DNA of 21,812 bases. Origin: a virus. A program made the position numbers and the translations under genes. The stretch's first letter is position 1, and each line of letters begins with the position of its first letter. A model generated the notes under the pieces. That model was not told where the DNA came from and did not search any database. It was given only the letters and a program-made list of their open reading frames with translations. This document shows, one piece after another, positions 6,539 to 12,412 of this stretch. Location: positions 1 through 21,812 of the IMG/VR virus record IMGVR_UViG_3300022937_002393, one strand, 5' to 3'.

Positions 6539-6928
6539 TTATTTTCCGTCAGAATATTTTACGTTAACTTGAACTGGAGCATCAGAATCTCCAGATAATT
6601 TTATGTTCTGGTCTTTGGACCATTTTGCGAAACTTCGCTCCATCCACCATGCTGCAGCTTGCCACACACCACGTGTTGCGGCGTTCCTAATTGAGGCTAA
6701 GAAAATACCCTCAGCTTGTGCTCTAGCATGCTCTATAGAGTCCAGAAACTCCGTATAGATACTCTCTATTTCATTGTCTCTATCGTCCTTAGCTTTATCC
6801 ATCCAATTGTAGAATGTTGACTTGCTAATATTCGCCATTCGAGCAGCATCTTCAACGAAATATCCAGCATGAAGCCATGTGCATATCTGCTCAATCTTCT
6901 CTGTTGTTAACTTACTTGGTCTACCCAT
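6539..6928 (-). CDS. Terminase small subunit-like protein
   Basis: 129 residues. N-terminal GRPSKLT, then a helix-turn-helix (about residues 10-40: YFVEDAARMANISKSTFYNW), a charged helical middle and the stretch IRNAATRGVWQAAAWWMERS near residues 80-100, which is typical of phage small terminase subunits that recognise DNA for packaging. A regulatory HTH protein is less likely given that C-terminal pattern. No large subunit, portal or capsid gene lies in this window. ATG at 6928 has no Shine-Dalgarno. Confidence 0.7.
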   Translation of the reverse strand: MGRPSKLTTEKIEQICTWLHAGYFVEDAARMANISKSTFYNWMDKAKDDRDNEIESIYTEFLDSIEHARAQAEGIFLASIRNAATRGVWQAAAWWMERSFAKWSKDQNIKLSGDSDAPVQVNVKYSDGK

Positions 6929-6938
6929 TTCAGTATTA

Positions 6939-6947
6939 ATTATACCA
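6939..6947 (-). promoter_or_regulatory. Extended -10 promoter of the terS-like gene
   Basis: Minus strand TGGTATAAT (6947-6939): a TGn-extended consensus -10, ending 10 nt before the ATG at 6928. No good -35 and no TACCA element. The short leader without ribosome site implies leaderless or near-leaderless translation. Confidence 0.5.
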
Positions 6948-7122
6948 TCTTAAATATACCTATTGGTAAGGTCATCTTACATCTAAAAATTTAAAAAATT
7001 AAATTTTTGATGGGCAAATTGCTGGTAAAAGGATGTCCGAAATCTAAAAGTACCCCCCCATATTCGTATGTGAATTTGTGATAGGGGTTCTATACTACAG
7101 ATAGTCCAAGTTCTAGAGAAAG

Positions 7123-7153
7123 AAAAAAGGCTGGTCGCTCATAACTTCCAGCC
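7123..7153 (-). terminator. Intrinsic terminator (leftward)
   Basis: Minus strand: GGCTGG (7153-7148), 13-nt loop, CCAGCC (7134-7129), then six T (7128-7123). A textbook rho-independent terminator for leftward transcription coming from 7.2-8.7 kb. Confidence 0.8.
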
Positions 7154-7243
7154 CTCTCTCTATGTGTAAATTGGAGTTAAGTAATAACAGAAACTTAACT
7201 ATTTTAGATTAACAGCTTTGGAGTTTTAAGGTTCGATTTTTAT

Positions 7244-7348
7244 AAAAAACGTACGGGGTGTAAAGGAGACGCACACGTTGAGGCACTAGCGATTTTCACA
7301 AGTACCCCGCCCAAATCTAAACCTTTAGTTTAGGTCTAGATTTAGGCG
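7244..7348 (-). ncRNA. Structured 3' region with 16-bp hairpin
   Basis: Downstream of the 7363 stop, 7348-7333 pairs with 7323-7308 over 16 bp around a 9-nt loop. On the minus strand every position pairs, including two G-U wobbles that would be A-C mismatches on the plus strand. Next, CGGGGT (7309-7304) can pair with ACCCCG (7259-7254), followed by GTACG and six T (7249-7244). It may be a protective 3' end, a double terminator or a small RNA. Confidence 0.5.
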
Positions 7349-7362
7349 AAAATTACTTTTTT

Positions 7363-7698
7363 CTATTCTTCTTCTGTTTCTGTTTCTTCCTTTATTTCTT
7401 GGAGTGCAGAAAATACCGCGTCAGAGTACAAGCCGAATAAATTCGCTTGTAACATGTCGTGAGGTGTTTCCGCACCATGTCCGAATTCGTCAGATTCAAG
7501 CCAGACGCGACGCCAAAGACTGCCGTCTAATTCTGAACATTCTTTAATTAGTTGAGCGTAATAAACGGGAATGAATGAATCTATCATTTCGTGATAGTCC
7601 GAACTATCATACGCCGAAATTAATTCTTCGGTGTGATAGCATTCCAACAAGTCCGCTTTTACGTCGGCTACTAGATTACGCATTTCTATATTTTCCAT
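7363..7698 (-). CDS. Acidic hypothetical protein (111 aa)
   Basis: ATG at 7698 follows AAGGAAGG with a usable spacer. Strongly acidic throughout, ending in a Glu run (EIKEETETEEE); predicted helical, no Cys motif, no membrane segment. The composition could mimic nucleic acid, as some phage inhibitor proteins do, but nothing more specific is seen. Last gene of a four-gene operon (8633 to 7363) whose gaps each hold a two-hairpin RNA element. Confidence 0.6.
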   Translation of the reverse strand: MENIEMRNLVADVKADLLECYHTEELISAYDSSDYHEMIDSFIPVYYAQLIKECSELDGSLWRRVWLESDEFGHGAETPHDMLQANLFGLYSDAVFSALQEIKEETETEEE

Positions 7699-7727
7699 TT
7701 TGTTTACCTTCCTTTATTTTCTTTTTT

Positions 7728-7776
7728 GGTCATTAAGACCATAAAGCGCCCGCCGTTTCCGATTGGCGCTCTAGCT
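7728..7776 (-). promoter_or_regulatory. Two-hairpin intergenic RNA element, copy 1
   Basis: On the plus strand: GGTC/GACC (7728-7731, 7737-7740), ATAA, AGCGCC/GGCGCT (7745-7750, 7765-7770), then CTAGCT. Transcribed leftward as a GC hairpin, UUUAU and a small GGUC hairpin between the upstream stop and the next ribosome site. The larger loop contains GGAAACG on the minus strand. Confidence 0.6.
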
Positions 7777-7781
7777 CTTAA

Positions 7782-7937
7782 TTACTCACAAACAAGCGTG
7801 ACGAGTTCGGCGAGTTCTAAACCTCTTTGAGTTTTCAAACCCTCTTGAAATAAAAGCGCACTTTTGAGAGACATTCTCGCGGTAGCTTTCATTTCGCCCG
7901 ATTCGTTCTTGTATACGATTCTATGTAATTCTTGCAT
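7782..7937 (-). CDS. Small hypothetical protein (51 aa)
   Basis: ATG at 7937 with an AAAGGAAA site upstream; TAA at 7782-7784. Sequence begins MQELHRIVYKNESGEMKATA and continues with amphipathic helix-like segments (RMSLKSALLFQEG, RGLELAELVTLV). Flanked on both sides by copies of the two-hairpin element. No family recognised. Confidence 0.55.
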   Translation of the reverse strand: MQELHRIVYKNESGEMKATARMSLKSALLFQEGLKTQRGLELAELVTLVCE

Positions 7938-7956
7938 TTGGTTTTCCTTTCGTTCT

Positions 7957-8002
7957 GGTCAGTTAGACCATAAAGCCCACGCGCTCGGCGTAGGCTCTAG
8001 CT
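7957..8002 (-). promoter_or_regulatory. Two-hairpin intergenic RNA element, copy 2
   Basis: Plus strand: GGTC/GACC (7957-7960, 7966-7969), ATAA, AGCC/GGCT (7974-7977, 7993-7996) with inner ACGC/GCGT, then CTAGCT. Stem sequences differ from copies 1 and 3 while pairing is kept, which points to conserved RNA structure. Confidence 0.6.
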
Positions 8003-8170
8003 CTAACCGTTTTTAGTTTGAATGATTGTGACGGGGTGTTTCTTCCCGTCGGAATCTCTCAAGCCGTTGAGGGCTTTAGTTTTAGGGAGGGAGTATCTCG
8101 CGCCACCTTTAAAGATAAGAGGCTCGAAAGTGTCCGCAGTGTCTAAATATATTCCGTTTTCATTATTCAT
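8003..8170 (-). CDS. Small hypothetical protein (55 aa)
   Basis: ATG at 8170 preceded by AAAGGAAAC; TAG at 8003-8005. Sequence MNNENGIYLDTADTFEPLIF, then a basic middle (GGARYSLPKTKALNGLRDSDGKK) and a short beta-like end. Codon structure and spacing are the same as its operon neighbours. Function unknown. Confidence 0.55.
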   Translation of the reverse strand: MNNENGIYLDTADTFEPLIFKGGARYSLPKTKALNGLRDSDGKKHPVTIIQTKNG

Positions 8171-8191
8171 TTTTGTTTCCTTTTCTTTCTC

Positions 8192-8240
8192 GGTCTAGCG
8201 CCTAGACCATAAGGCGCACCCCGTAGAGTGCGCCCTAGCT
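8192..8240 (-). promoter_or_regulatory. Two-hairpin intergenic RNA element, copy 3
   Basis: Plus strand: GGTCTAG/CTAGACC with a CGC loop (8192-8198, 8202-8208), ATAA, GGCGCAC/GTGCGCC (8213-8219, 8228-8234), then CTAGCT immediately before the stop of the 8241 gene. It has the longest stems of the three copies. Confidence 0.65.
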
Positions 8241-8633
8241 TTAGGCGGTTAGTTGTTTTTGGGTTGAGTTAATCAAATTCGTCATTTGAAAAGCTCGAAC
8301 ACTTGAAGCGATTCCGCCTCTGAATTTGTAATAATAAATTCTTTGGTCGTTCTCGTCTCGTGTTCCCGTATCTAGTTGAATAAAGCTTCTGTTTATTCTT
8401 CTAGCTTTGGTTTTTTCTTTCCCGCTCAATTTTTTGAGTTCTGCCTCGCTTGTATATTTTGGATTATTGAAGGGAACTTCAACAACGTTGAAAGTTTCCT
8501 TGAATGGTGTTCCACAAGTGTGAACTCTAAACCCTCCATTGAGTCCCGCAGTGTGAGAAGAATTTCTCGCACATTCTTTTTTTAAGTTTGCGTTCTTCAT
8601 GCATGGATAAGTTGTAATTGTTTTCTTTTTCAT
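8241..8633 (-). CDS. Basic hypothetical protein (130 aa)
   Basis: ATG at 8633 behind GAGGTAAAC. Lys-rich N-terminus (MKKKTITTYPCMKNANLKKE), three Cys and several His in the first 45 residues (YPCMKN, KKECARNSSH, VHTCGTPF) that might bind zinc, then a basic region (SGKEKTKARRINRSF) and a C-terminal helix. Nucleic-acid binding is plausible from charge. First gene of the four-gene operon; preceded by a structured leader. Confidence 0.6.
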   Translation of the reverse strand: MKKKTITTYPCMKNANLKKECARNSSHTAGLNGGFRVHTCGTPFKETFNVVEVPFNNPKYTSEAELKKLSGKEKTKARRINRSFIQLDTGTRDENDQRIYYYKFRGGIASSVRAFQMTNLINSTQKQLTA

Positions 8634-8801
8634 TTTGTTTACCTCGTCCGAATTTTTACCACGTAGGAAACTTCGGAAATTTCCTACGCCCTAAGAACTA
8701 GGGCGACTATCTAGAGTCTGGGAGGAAACCTTTTATTTAATTGTCAAAAAGCCATGTGAAGCGGGATTCCTAAAGCACCTAAAAATTAGGCTCTGAATCC
8801 C
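8634..8801 (-). promoter_or_regulatory. Structured leader of the 8633 operon
   Basis: Three hairpin groups precede the gene. CGTAGGAAA/TTTCCTACG (8662-8670 with 8680-8688) and CGCCCTA/TAGGGCG (8687-8693 with 8699-8705) share two bases, so they compete. GGGATTC/GAATCCC (8763-8769 with 8795-8801) encloses CCTAA/TTAGG. The 14-mer TTTCCTACGCCCTA at 8680-8693 recurs in a hairpin of the RNA array (11590-11603). A TGTCAA at 8742-8747 looks like a -35 but has no matching -10. Confidence 0.45.
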
Positions 8802-8872
8802 TTTAATAGTCTTTCAAACTTCATACCTATACGATACCTAAATAATAGGATTAAGCAATTTATTAAAACACT

Positions 8873-8906
8873 AAAAAACCCTTATTTTATAGGCTTTTAC
8901 GGGTTT
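8873..8906 (-). terminator. Possible leftward terminator
   Basis: Minus strand AAACCC (8906-8901), 19-nt loop, GGGTTT (8881-8876) running into more T (to 8873). The stem is short and partly A-T. The interval 8802-9053 otherwise shows only A/T homopolymers and no supported gene. Confidence 0.35.
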
Positions 8907-9053
8907 AATTTGGAGGAGGTCGGCGGATTTGGTCGAATCTGTGCAAGTGTTTTGAAAAACCCAATGATTACGGGCGTTTTTCGGAAAAGTTCGAGGCGTT
9001 TTTCGAGGTCAAAAAAGAGAAATTTTTTTCGATTTTGGAAAATTTTTTTTTAG

Positions 9054-9082
9054 TTGGATTTACTCCAGATTTACCATAGAAT
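9054..9082 (+). promoter_or_regulatory. Rightward TACCATAG-class promoter for an RNA
   Basis: TTGGAT (9054-9059), 17-nt spacer, TAGAAT (9077-9082), preceded by TTACCA. It points opposite to all neighbouring genes and no open frame follows, so the product should be a non-coding RNA. Confidence 0.6.
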
Positions 9083-9088
9083 TTAAAA

Positions 9089-9261
9089 GGCTGATTTTGA
9101 GATTTTTAGAGCTTGGTAAATTTTACCAACTCTAGATATAAATATAAATGTAAACTTTAGGTTTAGATTTTTTTCACAAAGTCTTGAGATTGTGAAATCG
9201 AACATCTGTTCGATAGGGGGCAAGTGCTATTAGGAACTCCTAAAAACCGGGTGGCTTTTTT
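9089..9261 (+). ncRNA. Rightward small RNA 1
   Basis: Predicted from the promoter at 9054-9082 to a T-run at 9255-9261. Hairpins in order: TTGGTAA/TTACCAA near 9115-9131, CACAA/TTGTG near 9175-9194, ATCGAAC-ATCT-GTTCGAT (9197-9214), then TTAGG-AACT-CCTAA followed by AACCGGGTGG and T's. The 3' element starting TGCTATTAG (9225) recurs twice at 14058-14123, downstream of another rightward promoter. No ORF; function unknown. Confidence 0.5.
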
Positions 9262-9319
9262 CAAAATACGATTTTTCAAATTAATCGAATCTTCGGCGAG
9301 TTTAGGCAAGGAAACATGT

Positions 9320-9424
9320 AAAAAAACCTAATCGCCTTTACGTCTTGAATCAAGTACGTTTTTACTAGGATATTGCTCTAGATTATCTCTAGAGCTTTAT
9401 CCGTACCCTCGTGCTTGAACCACG
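9320..9424 (-). ncRNA. Structured 3' region after the 9446 gene
   Basis: Minus strand hairpins: CGTG/CACG (9424-9421 with 9413-9410), then GGATA-AA-GCTCTAGA paired with TCTAGAGC-AA-TATCC (9402-9388 with 9382-9368; 13 bp around a symmetric 2x2 loop), then CTTG/CAAG, ending in GATTAGG and seven T (9326-9320). It looks like a processed or terminated structured tail. Confidence 0.45.
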
Positions 9425-9445
9425 TTTTAATTAATTAAGAGAAGG

Positions 9446-9583
9446 CTATCTATTCTGCCTTTCATATTTCCAGATTGCATAGCTCTCTTTAAAATCGTTT
9501 GTTAGCTCTTTTAGAACTACTCCACTTAAGTAAATTAAGTAGCAGAATCCTAAGAATAGAAAGAGTCCTTGTATGCTCATCAT
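9446..9583 (-). CDS. Small single-TM protein (45 aa)
   Basis: ATG at 9583 lies 2 nt after the stop of the upstream gene, so it is likely coupled. Residues ~3-24 (SIQGLFLFLGFCYLIYLSGV) form one hydrophobic helix; the rest is a charged cytoplasmic-type tail (KELTNDFKESYAIWKYERQNR). The ribosome site is weak. Unknown function; size and layout suit a phage membrane modulator. Confidence 0.55.
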   Translation of the reverse strand: MMSIQGLFLFLGFCYLIYLSGVVLKELTNDFKESYAIWKYERQNR

Positions 9584-9585
9584 AG

Positions 9586-9921
9586 TTATTGAACCTTAGC
9601 CTTTCTATTTGCTACCTTCAAGTCTCTACGAGCGTTGGTAAAGAGCCTATTAAAAGCCCAGTCTCCGTCATAAGACTTGTAAGAACCTCTGTTAGCTCTA
9701 ACTTTATCGTAATAGTCGTCTACTGACTTGTACATATAAGTTGAGATAACTTCGTCTCTGAACTTAGGTGTAATCTGACTTTTGATTGTTCTATGAATCT
9801 TCATGAAAGCTTGACGCCCCCCTTTAGAAATAGAATAATCTCCAGATTTAGTTCTATTTTTTTCCGCCCATTCTCTTAAAAATGGGTGTACTTTGTTCCA
9901 TTCTTTTTCAATATTTGTCAT
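9586..9921 (-). CDS. Basic hypothetical protein (111 aa)
   Basis: ATG at 9921 with AAAGGAAC upstream and its own TACCATAG promoter at 9977-10005 (leader about 50 nt). Highly basic, rich in Lys/Arg/Tyr, predicted helical (FLREWAEKNRTKSGDYS, KIHRTIKSQITPKFRDE, FTNARRDLKVANRKAK). No Cys, no membrane segment. DNA or RNA binding is plausible from charge; no family recognised. Confidence 0.6.
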   Translation of the reverse strand: MTNIEKEWNKVHPFLREWAEKNRTKSGDYSISKGGRQAFMKIHRTIKSQITPKFRDEVISTYMYKSVDDYYDKVRANRGSYKSYDGDWAFNRLFTNARRDLKVANRKAKVQ

Positions 9922-9976
9922 AATGTTCCTTTTTTTCCTTATGAGAAGAACCTTTTGTCCCTCTCTGTATAATATA

Positions 9977-10005
9977 ATTCTATGGTATTAAGAATTAGTT
10001 GTCAA
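9977..10005 (-). promoter_or_regulatory. TACCATAG-class promoter
   Basis: Minus strand TTGACA (10005-10000), 17-nt spacer, TAGAAT (9982-9977), with TACCA directly upstream of the -10. Drives the 9921 gene. Confidence 0.75.
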
Positions 10006-10022
10006 GTTCTATACTTAAGTTT

Positions 10023-10199
10023 TCATTCTATCCCCATTTCTTTTTCTTTTACACAAGCCCAAACGATTTCTAATAGCTCTATATAGTTGATATAGCGCCC
10101 ATTAGCGTCTTTGCTTGAGTAATCTCCTAGCCAACTTGGATTTTCGTCTAAGAAGGCTAGGCACTTTTTAAAGTCTTTATTTTTAATTATCATTTTCAT
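10023..10199 (-). CDS. Small hypothetical protein (58 aa), leaderless
   Basis: ATG at 10199 is the seventh base after the TAGAAT -10 box of its promoter, with no room for a ribosome site, so the mRNA is probably leaderless; an in-frame ATG at 10193 also exists. Sequence MKMIIKNKDFKKCLAFLDEN, then a Trp-Leu-Gly-Asp-Tyr motif and a helical C-terminus (YIELLEIVWACVKEKEMGIE). Unknown function. Confidence 0.6.
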   Translation of the reverse strand: MKMIIKNKDFKKCLAFLDENPSWLGDYSSKDANGRYINYIELLEIVWACVKEKEMGIE

Positions 10200-10205
10200 A
10201 ATACT

Positions 10206-10234
10206 ATTCTATGGTATTAAAAATTACTTGTCAA
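10206..10234 (-). promoter_or_regulatory. TACCATAG-class promoter, leaderless type
   Basis: Minus strand TTGACA (10234-10229), 17-nt spacer, TAGAAT (10211-10206). The -35 box overlaps the last codons of the upstream gene, and ATG follows 6 nt after the -10. Confidence 0.75.
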
Positions 10235-10367
10235 ATTCTATATCTCTTTCTTCTTTAGTTTTATACCAGAGAAGGTCTTCGCCCGTATCTATACCAAATA
10301 CGTACCCGTCATTGTCATGACCATAATACTTATCTAGTTGTTCTTGATACCAGTCTAATTTAATCAT
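10224..10367 (-). CDS. Small acidic protein (47 aa)
   Basis: ATG at 10367 overlaps the upstream TAA and has a strong AGGAGGA site. Sequence begins MIKLDWYQEQLDKYYGHDND, continues with YVFGIDTGEDLLWYKT and ends in a charged helix. Last gene of a six-gene coupled string starting near 11325. Unknown. Confidence 0.6.
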   Translation of the reverse strand: MIKLDWYQEQLDKYYGHDNDGYVFGIDTGEDLLWYKTKEERDIEFDK

Positions 10368-10501
10368 TATTCCTCCTCATACATTTCGCAATATGATTCT
10401 CTACATACTGCATAATCTTTACCTTTAAAAGTATATTGCAAGTCCATAGTCATACCACAAACACAACAATTTAAATCTGTTTCTAGTTCTTTAACTTGCA
10501 T
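10367..10501 (-). CDS. Zinc-ribbon-like microprotein (44 aa)
   Basis: ATG at 10501 and TAA at 10367-10369, overlapping neighbours on both sides, with an AGGAGG ribosome site. CCVCG at residues 12-16 and CRESYC at 33-38 make a four-Cys zinc ribbon; the tail is acidic (EMYEEE). Similar in design to the rightward zinc microproteins near 3 kb. Function unknown. Confidence 0.6.
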   Translation of the reverse strand: MQVKELETDLNCCVCGMTMDLQYTFKGKDYAVCRESYCEMYEEE

Positions 10502-10653
10502 TATTCCTCCTCCTCTATTGCAATTACTTCTGCACTATCTAATGGATTAGAGTATGGATTTTCCTCATAACATTTACTATCTTTGATAGCTTGTTCTAAA
10601 TTATCTCCAAATCCAATTCTTTCAACTTGATATGTAATTCTATATCTAGCCAT
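10501..10653 (-). CDS. Small hypothetical protein (50 aa)
   Basis: ATG at 10653 overlapping the previous TAA, GGAGGAAT ribosome site. Begins MARYRITYQVERIGFGDNLE with an alternating beta-like pattern, then a helix and an acidic tail (VIAIEEEE). No family recognised. Confidence 0.6.
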   Translation of the reverse strand: MARYRITYQVERIGFGDNLEQAIKDSKCYEENPYSNPLDSAEVIAIEEEE

Positions 10654-10961
10654 TATTCCTCCTCTAATCCTAAATTTTCCTTAGCTTGTTTAGTTATGTT
10701 TCCGTCTTCATCTATCCAACACTCGTTTAAATAGTGTTCTAAGTGAAGTGGTAAGTGTTCATATTCTTTTAGCACTGTTTTAACAATCTCTTTGTCTCTA
10801 TTCGCTTGGAAGTGTGCGAACAATTGGATAATTGATATATCGTTTAGTCCGTAATCTTCCCAAATCTTTAGAGTCTTCCAGATATAATTGTCTAGAGTTG
10901 TGCGCCCACTTACATAAGCGCTCTCTAAAACAAATGCTTGGAACTGTCTAGTGCTACTCAT
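10653..10961 (-). CDS. Hypothetical protein (102 aa)
   Basis: ATG at 10961, 8-nt overlap with the preceding gene. Predicted all-helical and soluble, Trp/His-containing (NYIWKTLKIWEDYGLND, LFAHFQANRDKEIVKTVLKE), acidic end (NLGLEEE). No recognised motif. Confidence 0.6.
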   Translation of the reverse strand: MSSTRQFQAFVLESAYVSGRTTLDNYIWKTLKIWEDYGLNDISIIQLFAHFQANRDKEIVKTVLKEYEHLPLHLEHYLNECWIDEDGNITKQAKENLGLEEE

Positions 10962-11142
10962 CTTTTTGTAACTCCTCGACGATTCCTAGCACTAGCTCGA
11001 TACCTCTATCAAGACCAGCGTAGAAACTCACATCGTCGTCCCATGCGTCAGTAACGTCGAAATCTTCTCCGCTATCTTCCTCGAACTCCTCAATAATGCC
11101 TTTTCGCATTTCTGCTAATTCGTCTAATAATTTTTCTATCAT
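10954..11142 (-). CDS. Small acidic hypothetical protein (62 aa)
   Basis: ATG at 11142 behind GGAGAAT, a ribosome site formed by the end of the upstream gene. Acidic N-terminus (MIEKLLDELAEMRKGIIEEF) and an Asp-rich centre (DSGEDFDVTDAWDDDV). Overlaps the next gene by 8 nt. Function unknown. Confidence 0.6.
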   Translation of the reverse strand: MIEKLLDELAEMRKGIIEEFEEDSGEDFDVTDAWDDDVSFYAGLDRGIELVLGIVEELQKDE

Positions 11143-11148
11143 ATTCTC

Positions 11149-11310
11149 CTATACCTTTTCCAATTCATCGATTACGTACATAAGAGCGTTTATATAGCCC
11201 TCATCGAACATAATGTCAGTATCTTTCATTAGTTCTCTATCTCTTTCGAGTTCGAGCTGAACGTTTTTAAGTTGTTCAGTTAACTTTCTTTGTAATGAAT
11301 GTTTATCCAT
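11149..11310 (-). CDS. Small coiled-coil-like protein (53 aa) with two possible starts
   Basis: The ATG at 11310 has GGAAAGGG close upstream. A second in-frame ATG at 11325 is the seventh base after the -10 box and would give a leaderless 58-aa form. The protein is a charged amphipathic helix (LQRKLTEQLKNVQLELERD) with an acidic C-terminus. First gene of the six-gene string; its TAG sits just before the next ribosome site. Function unknown. Confidence 0.55.
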   Translation of the reverse strand: MDKHSLQRKLTEQLKNVQLELERDRELMKDTDIMFDEGYINALMYVIDELEKV

Positions 11311-11331
11311 AATTTCCCTTTCCATAATAAT

Positions 11332-11360
11332 ATTCTATGGTATGTACTCGCATAATGCAA
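11332..11360 (-). promoter_or_regulatory. TACCATAG-class promoter of the six-gene string
   Basis: Minus strand TTGCAT (11360-11355), 17-nt spacer, TAGAAT (11337-11332). Lies just downstream of the terminator of the RNA array, separating the two transcription units. Confidence 0.7.
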
Positions 11361-11370
11361 GTATTTAACC

Positions 11371-11415
11371 AAAAAAATATCTACCGATTAGCGTTTCCTT
11401 AACCCCTACTAATCG
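11371..11415 (-). terminator. Terminator of the RNA array
   Basis: Minus strand CGATTAG (11415-11409), 17-nt loop, CTAATCG (11391-11385), GGTAGATA, then seven T (11377-11371). The stem is one member of the recurrent hairpin family in the array. Confidence 0.65.
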
Positions 11416-11450
11416 TTAACTATACTTCTAGTTAAGTGAGCATTGTTATA

Positions 11451-11577
11451 GATAGCTTGTAACACACAAGTTGGTTTTACTTGTTCATTGGTAGCGTTTC
11501 CAACTTCCTACTACCGAACTAAGAGATTCGCTTATGCTTAGTTGTCATCTACTCTCTCTTATGTGCTACAAGCCACC
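11451..11577 (-). ncRNA. RNA array, domain 4 (127 nt)
   Basis: 11577-11561 pairs with 11467-11451 over 17 bp; its 3' strand is identical to that of domain 3 while the 5' strand differs by an A-to-G change that keeps pairing. Inside are AAGAGA/UCUCUU, ACUAAG/CUUAGU and GGUAG/CUACC (11515-11511 with 11494-11490) with the recurrent UAGG...GGAAACG loop. Confidence 0.7.
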
Positions 11578-11644
11578 TACCAATTAGCGTTTCCTACGCC
11601 CTACTAATTGTTCAGATGTCTGTTTTGTAGTCAGCTTTCTTATA

Positions 11645-11728
11645 GATAGCTTGTAACACACGGGATAAGATTAGCTAATCGTTCTCTCTTATTACATTGG
11701 TACTTTAACCTATGTGCTACAAGCTACC
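11645..11728 (-). ncRNA. RNA array, domain 3 (84 nt)
   Basis: 11728-11712 pairs with 11661-11645 over 17 bp with three G-U wobbles. Inner pairing AUAAGA/UCUUAU encloses a short GAUUAG/CUAAUC palindrome. This is the shortest unit. Confidence 0.7.
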
Positions 11729-11799
11729 TACCTTCTAGTACTAAGCTCTGCCCTTTGGGAACAAAGTATATTTCAATACTTTTGGCTTATGTACTTATA

Positions 11800-11941
11800 G
11801 ATAGCTTGAAGACAACTAGCTTACTTACTCCACGACAGCGAGTTCTGTGGCTTACCTATGCATAGTCCGTTTATCTCTAAACGATAATTGTCTGCGTCCG
11901 TACTTAAACTAAGACTGTTCAGCCGTTATCTTCAAGCTACC
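11800..11941 (-). ncRNA. RNA array, domain 2 (142 nt)
   Basis: 11941-11925 pairs with 11816-11800 over 17 bp, two of them G-U on the minus strand. Inside lies CGUUUA-GAGA-UAAACG with a GNRA loop. It is preceded by a linker hairpin containing CCC-AAU-GGG; the linker before domain 3 holds CCC-AAA-GGG. Confidence 0.7.
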
Positions 11942-12015
11942 TACTTCTGAACTTATTCGCCCATTGGGTATTAAGTTTTGTAAGTAGCTTTGTTTATTGC
12001 TTTCTTTCAATAAAG

Positions 12016-12412
12016 GAGGATAGTCTGTAACTATCTGTTAGCGTTTAGGTAAATCCGTTACATTTACGCGCCACGCCCTAACGTCCTAGACTGAATTAGA
12101 GATTAATCATTTCCACAACTCGCGCCTTCTGTTGTCGGTCAACTCGTAGCTACCTTCCTCCATTACTGGAGTTAGGACTGACTTTCGCATTTACGCTACT
12201 CTCGACGGCTCGGTGCTCTAGTTATTTTCCACTTCAGCAGAAGTGCTAGACTCCTCATAGGCTCTTATGCATTCCTCTTTGCGAGAGGTAAGTAGCCACT
12301 ATTTCCCAAGTTACTCTGTGTCATCTCTGTGCTAGTTTTAACTCTGAAAGTTACTAAGTCCGTCCCCTAGTCCCCTTAGAGTGTTAGTTTCAGATAGTTA
12401 CACACTATCCTC
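12016..12412 (-). ncRNA. RNA array, domain 1 (397 nt)
   Basis: 12412-12391 pairs with 12037-12016 over 22 positions with one G-G mismatch. Internal hairpins include CCUCU/AGAGG, CACUUC-UGCU-GAAGUG, CUCCA-GUAA-UGGAG (GNRA) and, near the 3' end, GUUAG/CUAAC (12082-12078 with 12041-12037) whose loop carries GGGCGU and AAACG. No ORF. Confidence 0.7.

Noticed and set aside
7225-7250. GGTTCGA as a tRNA T-loop
   Set aside because: No acceptor, D or anticodon stems can be drawn around it on either strand.
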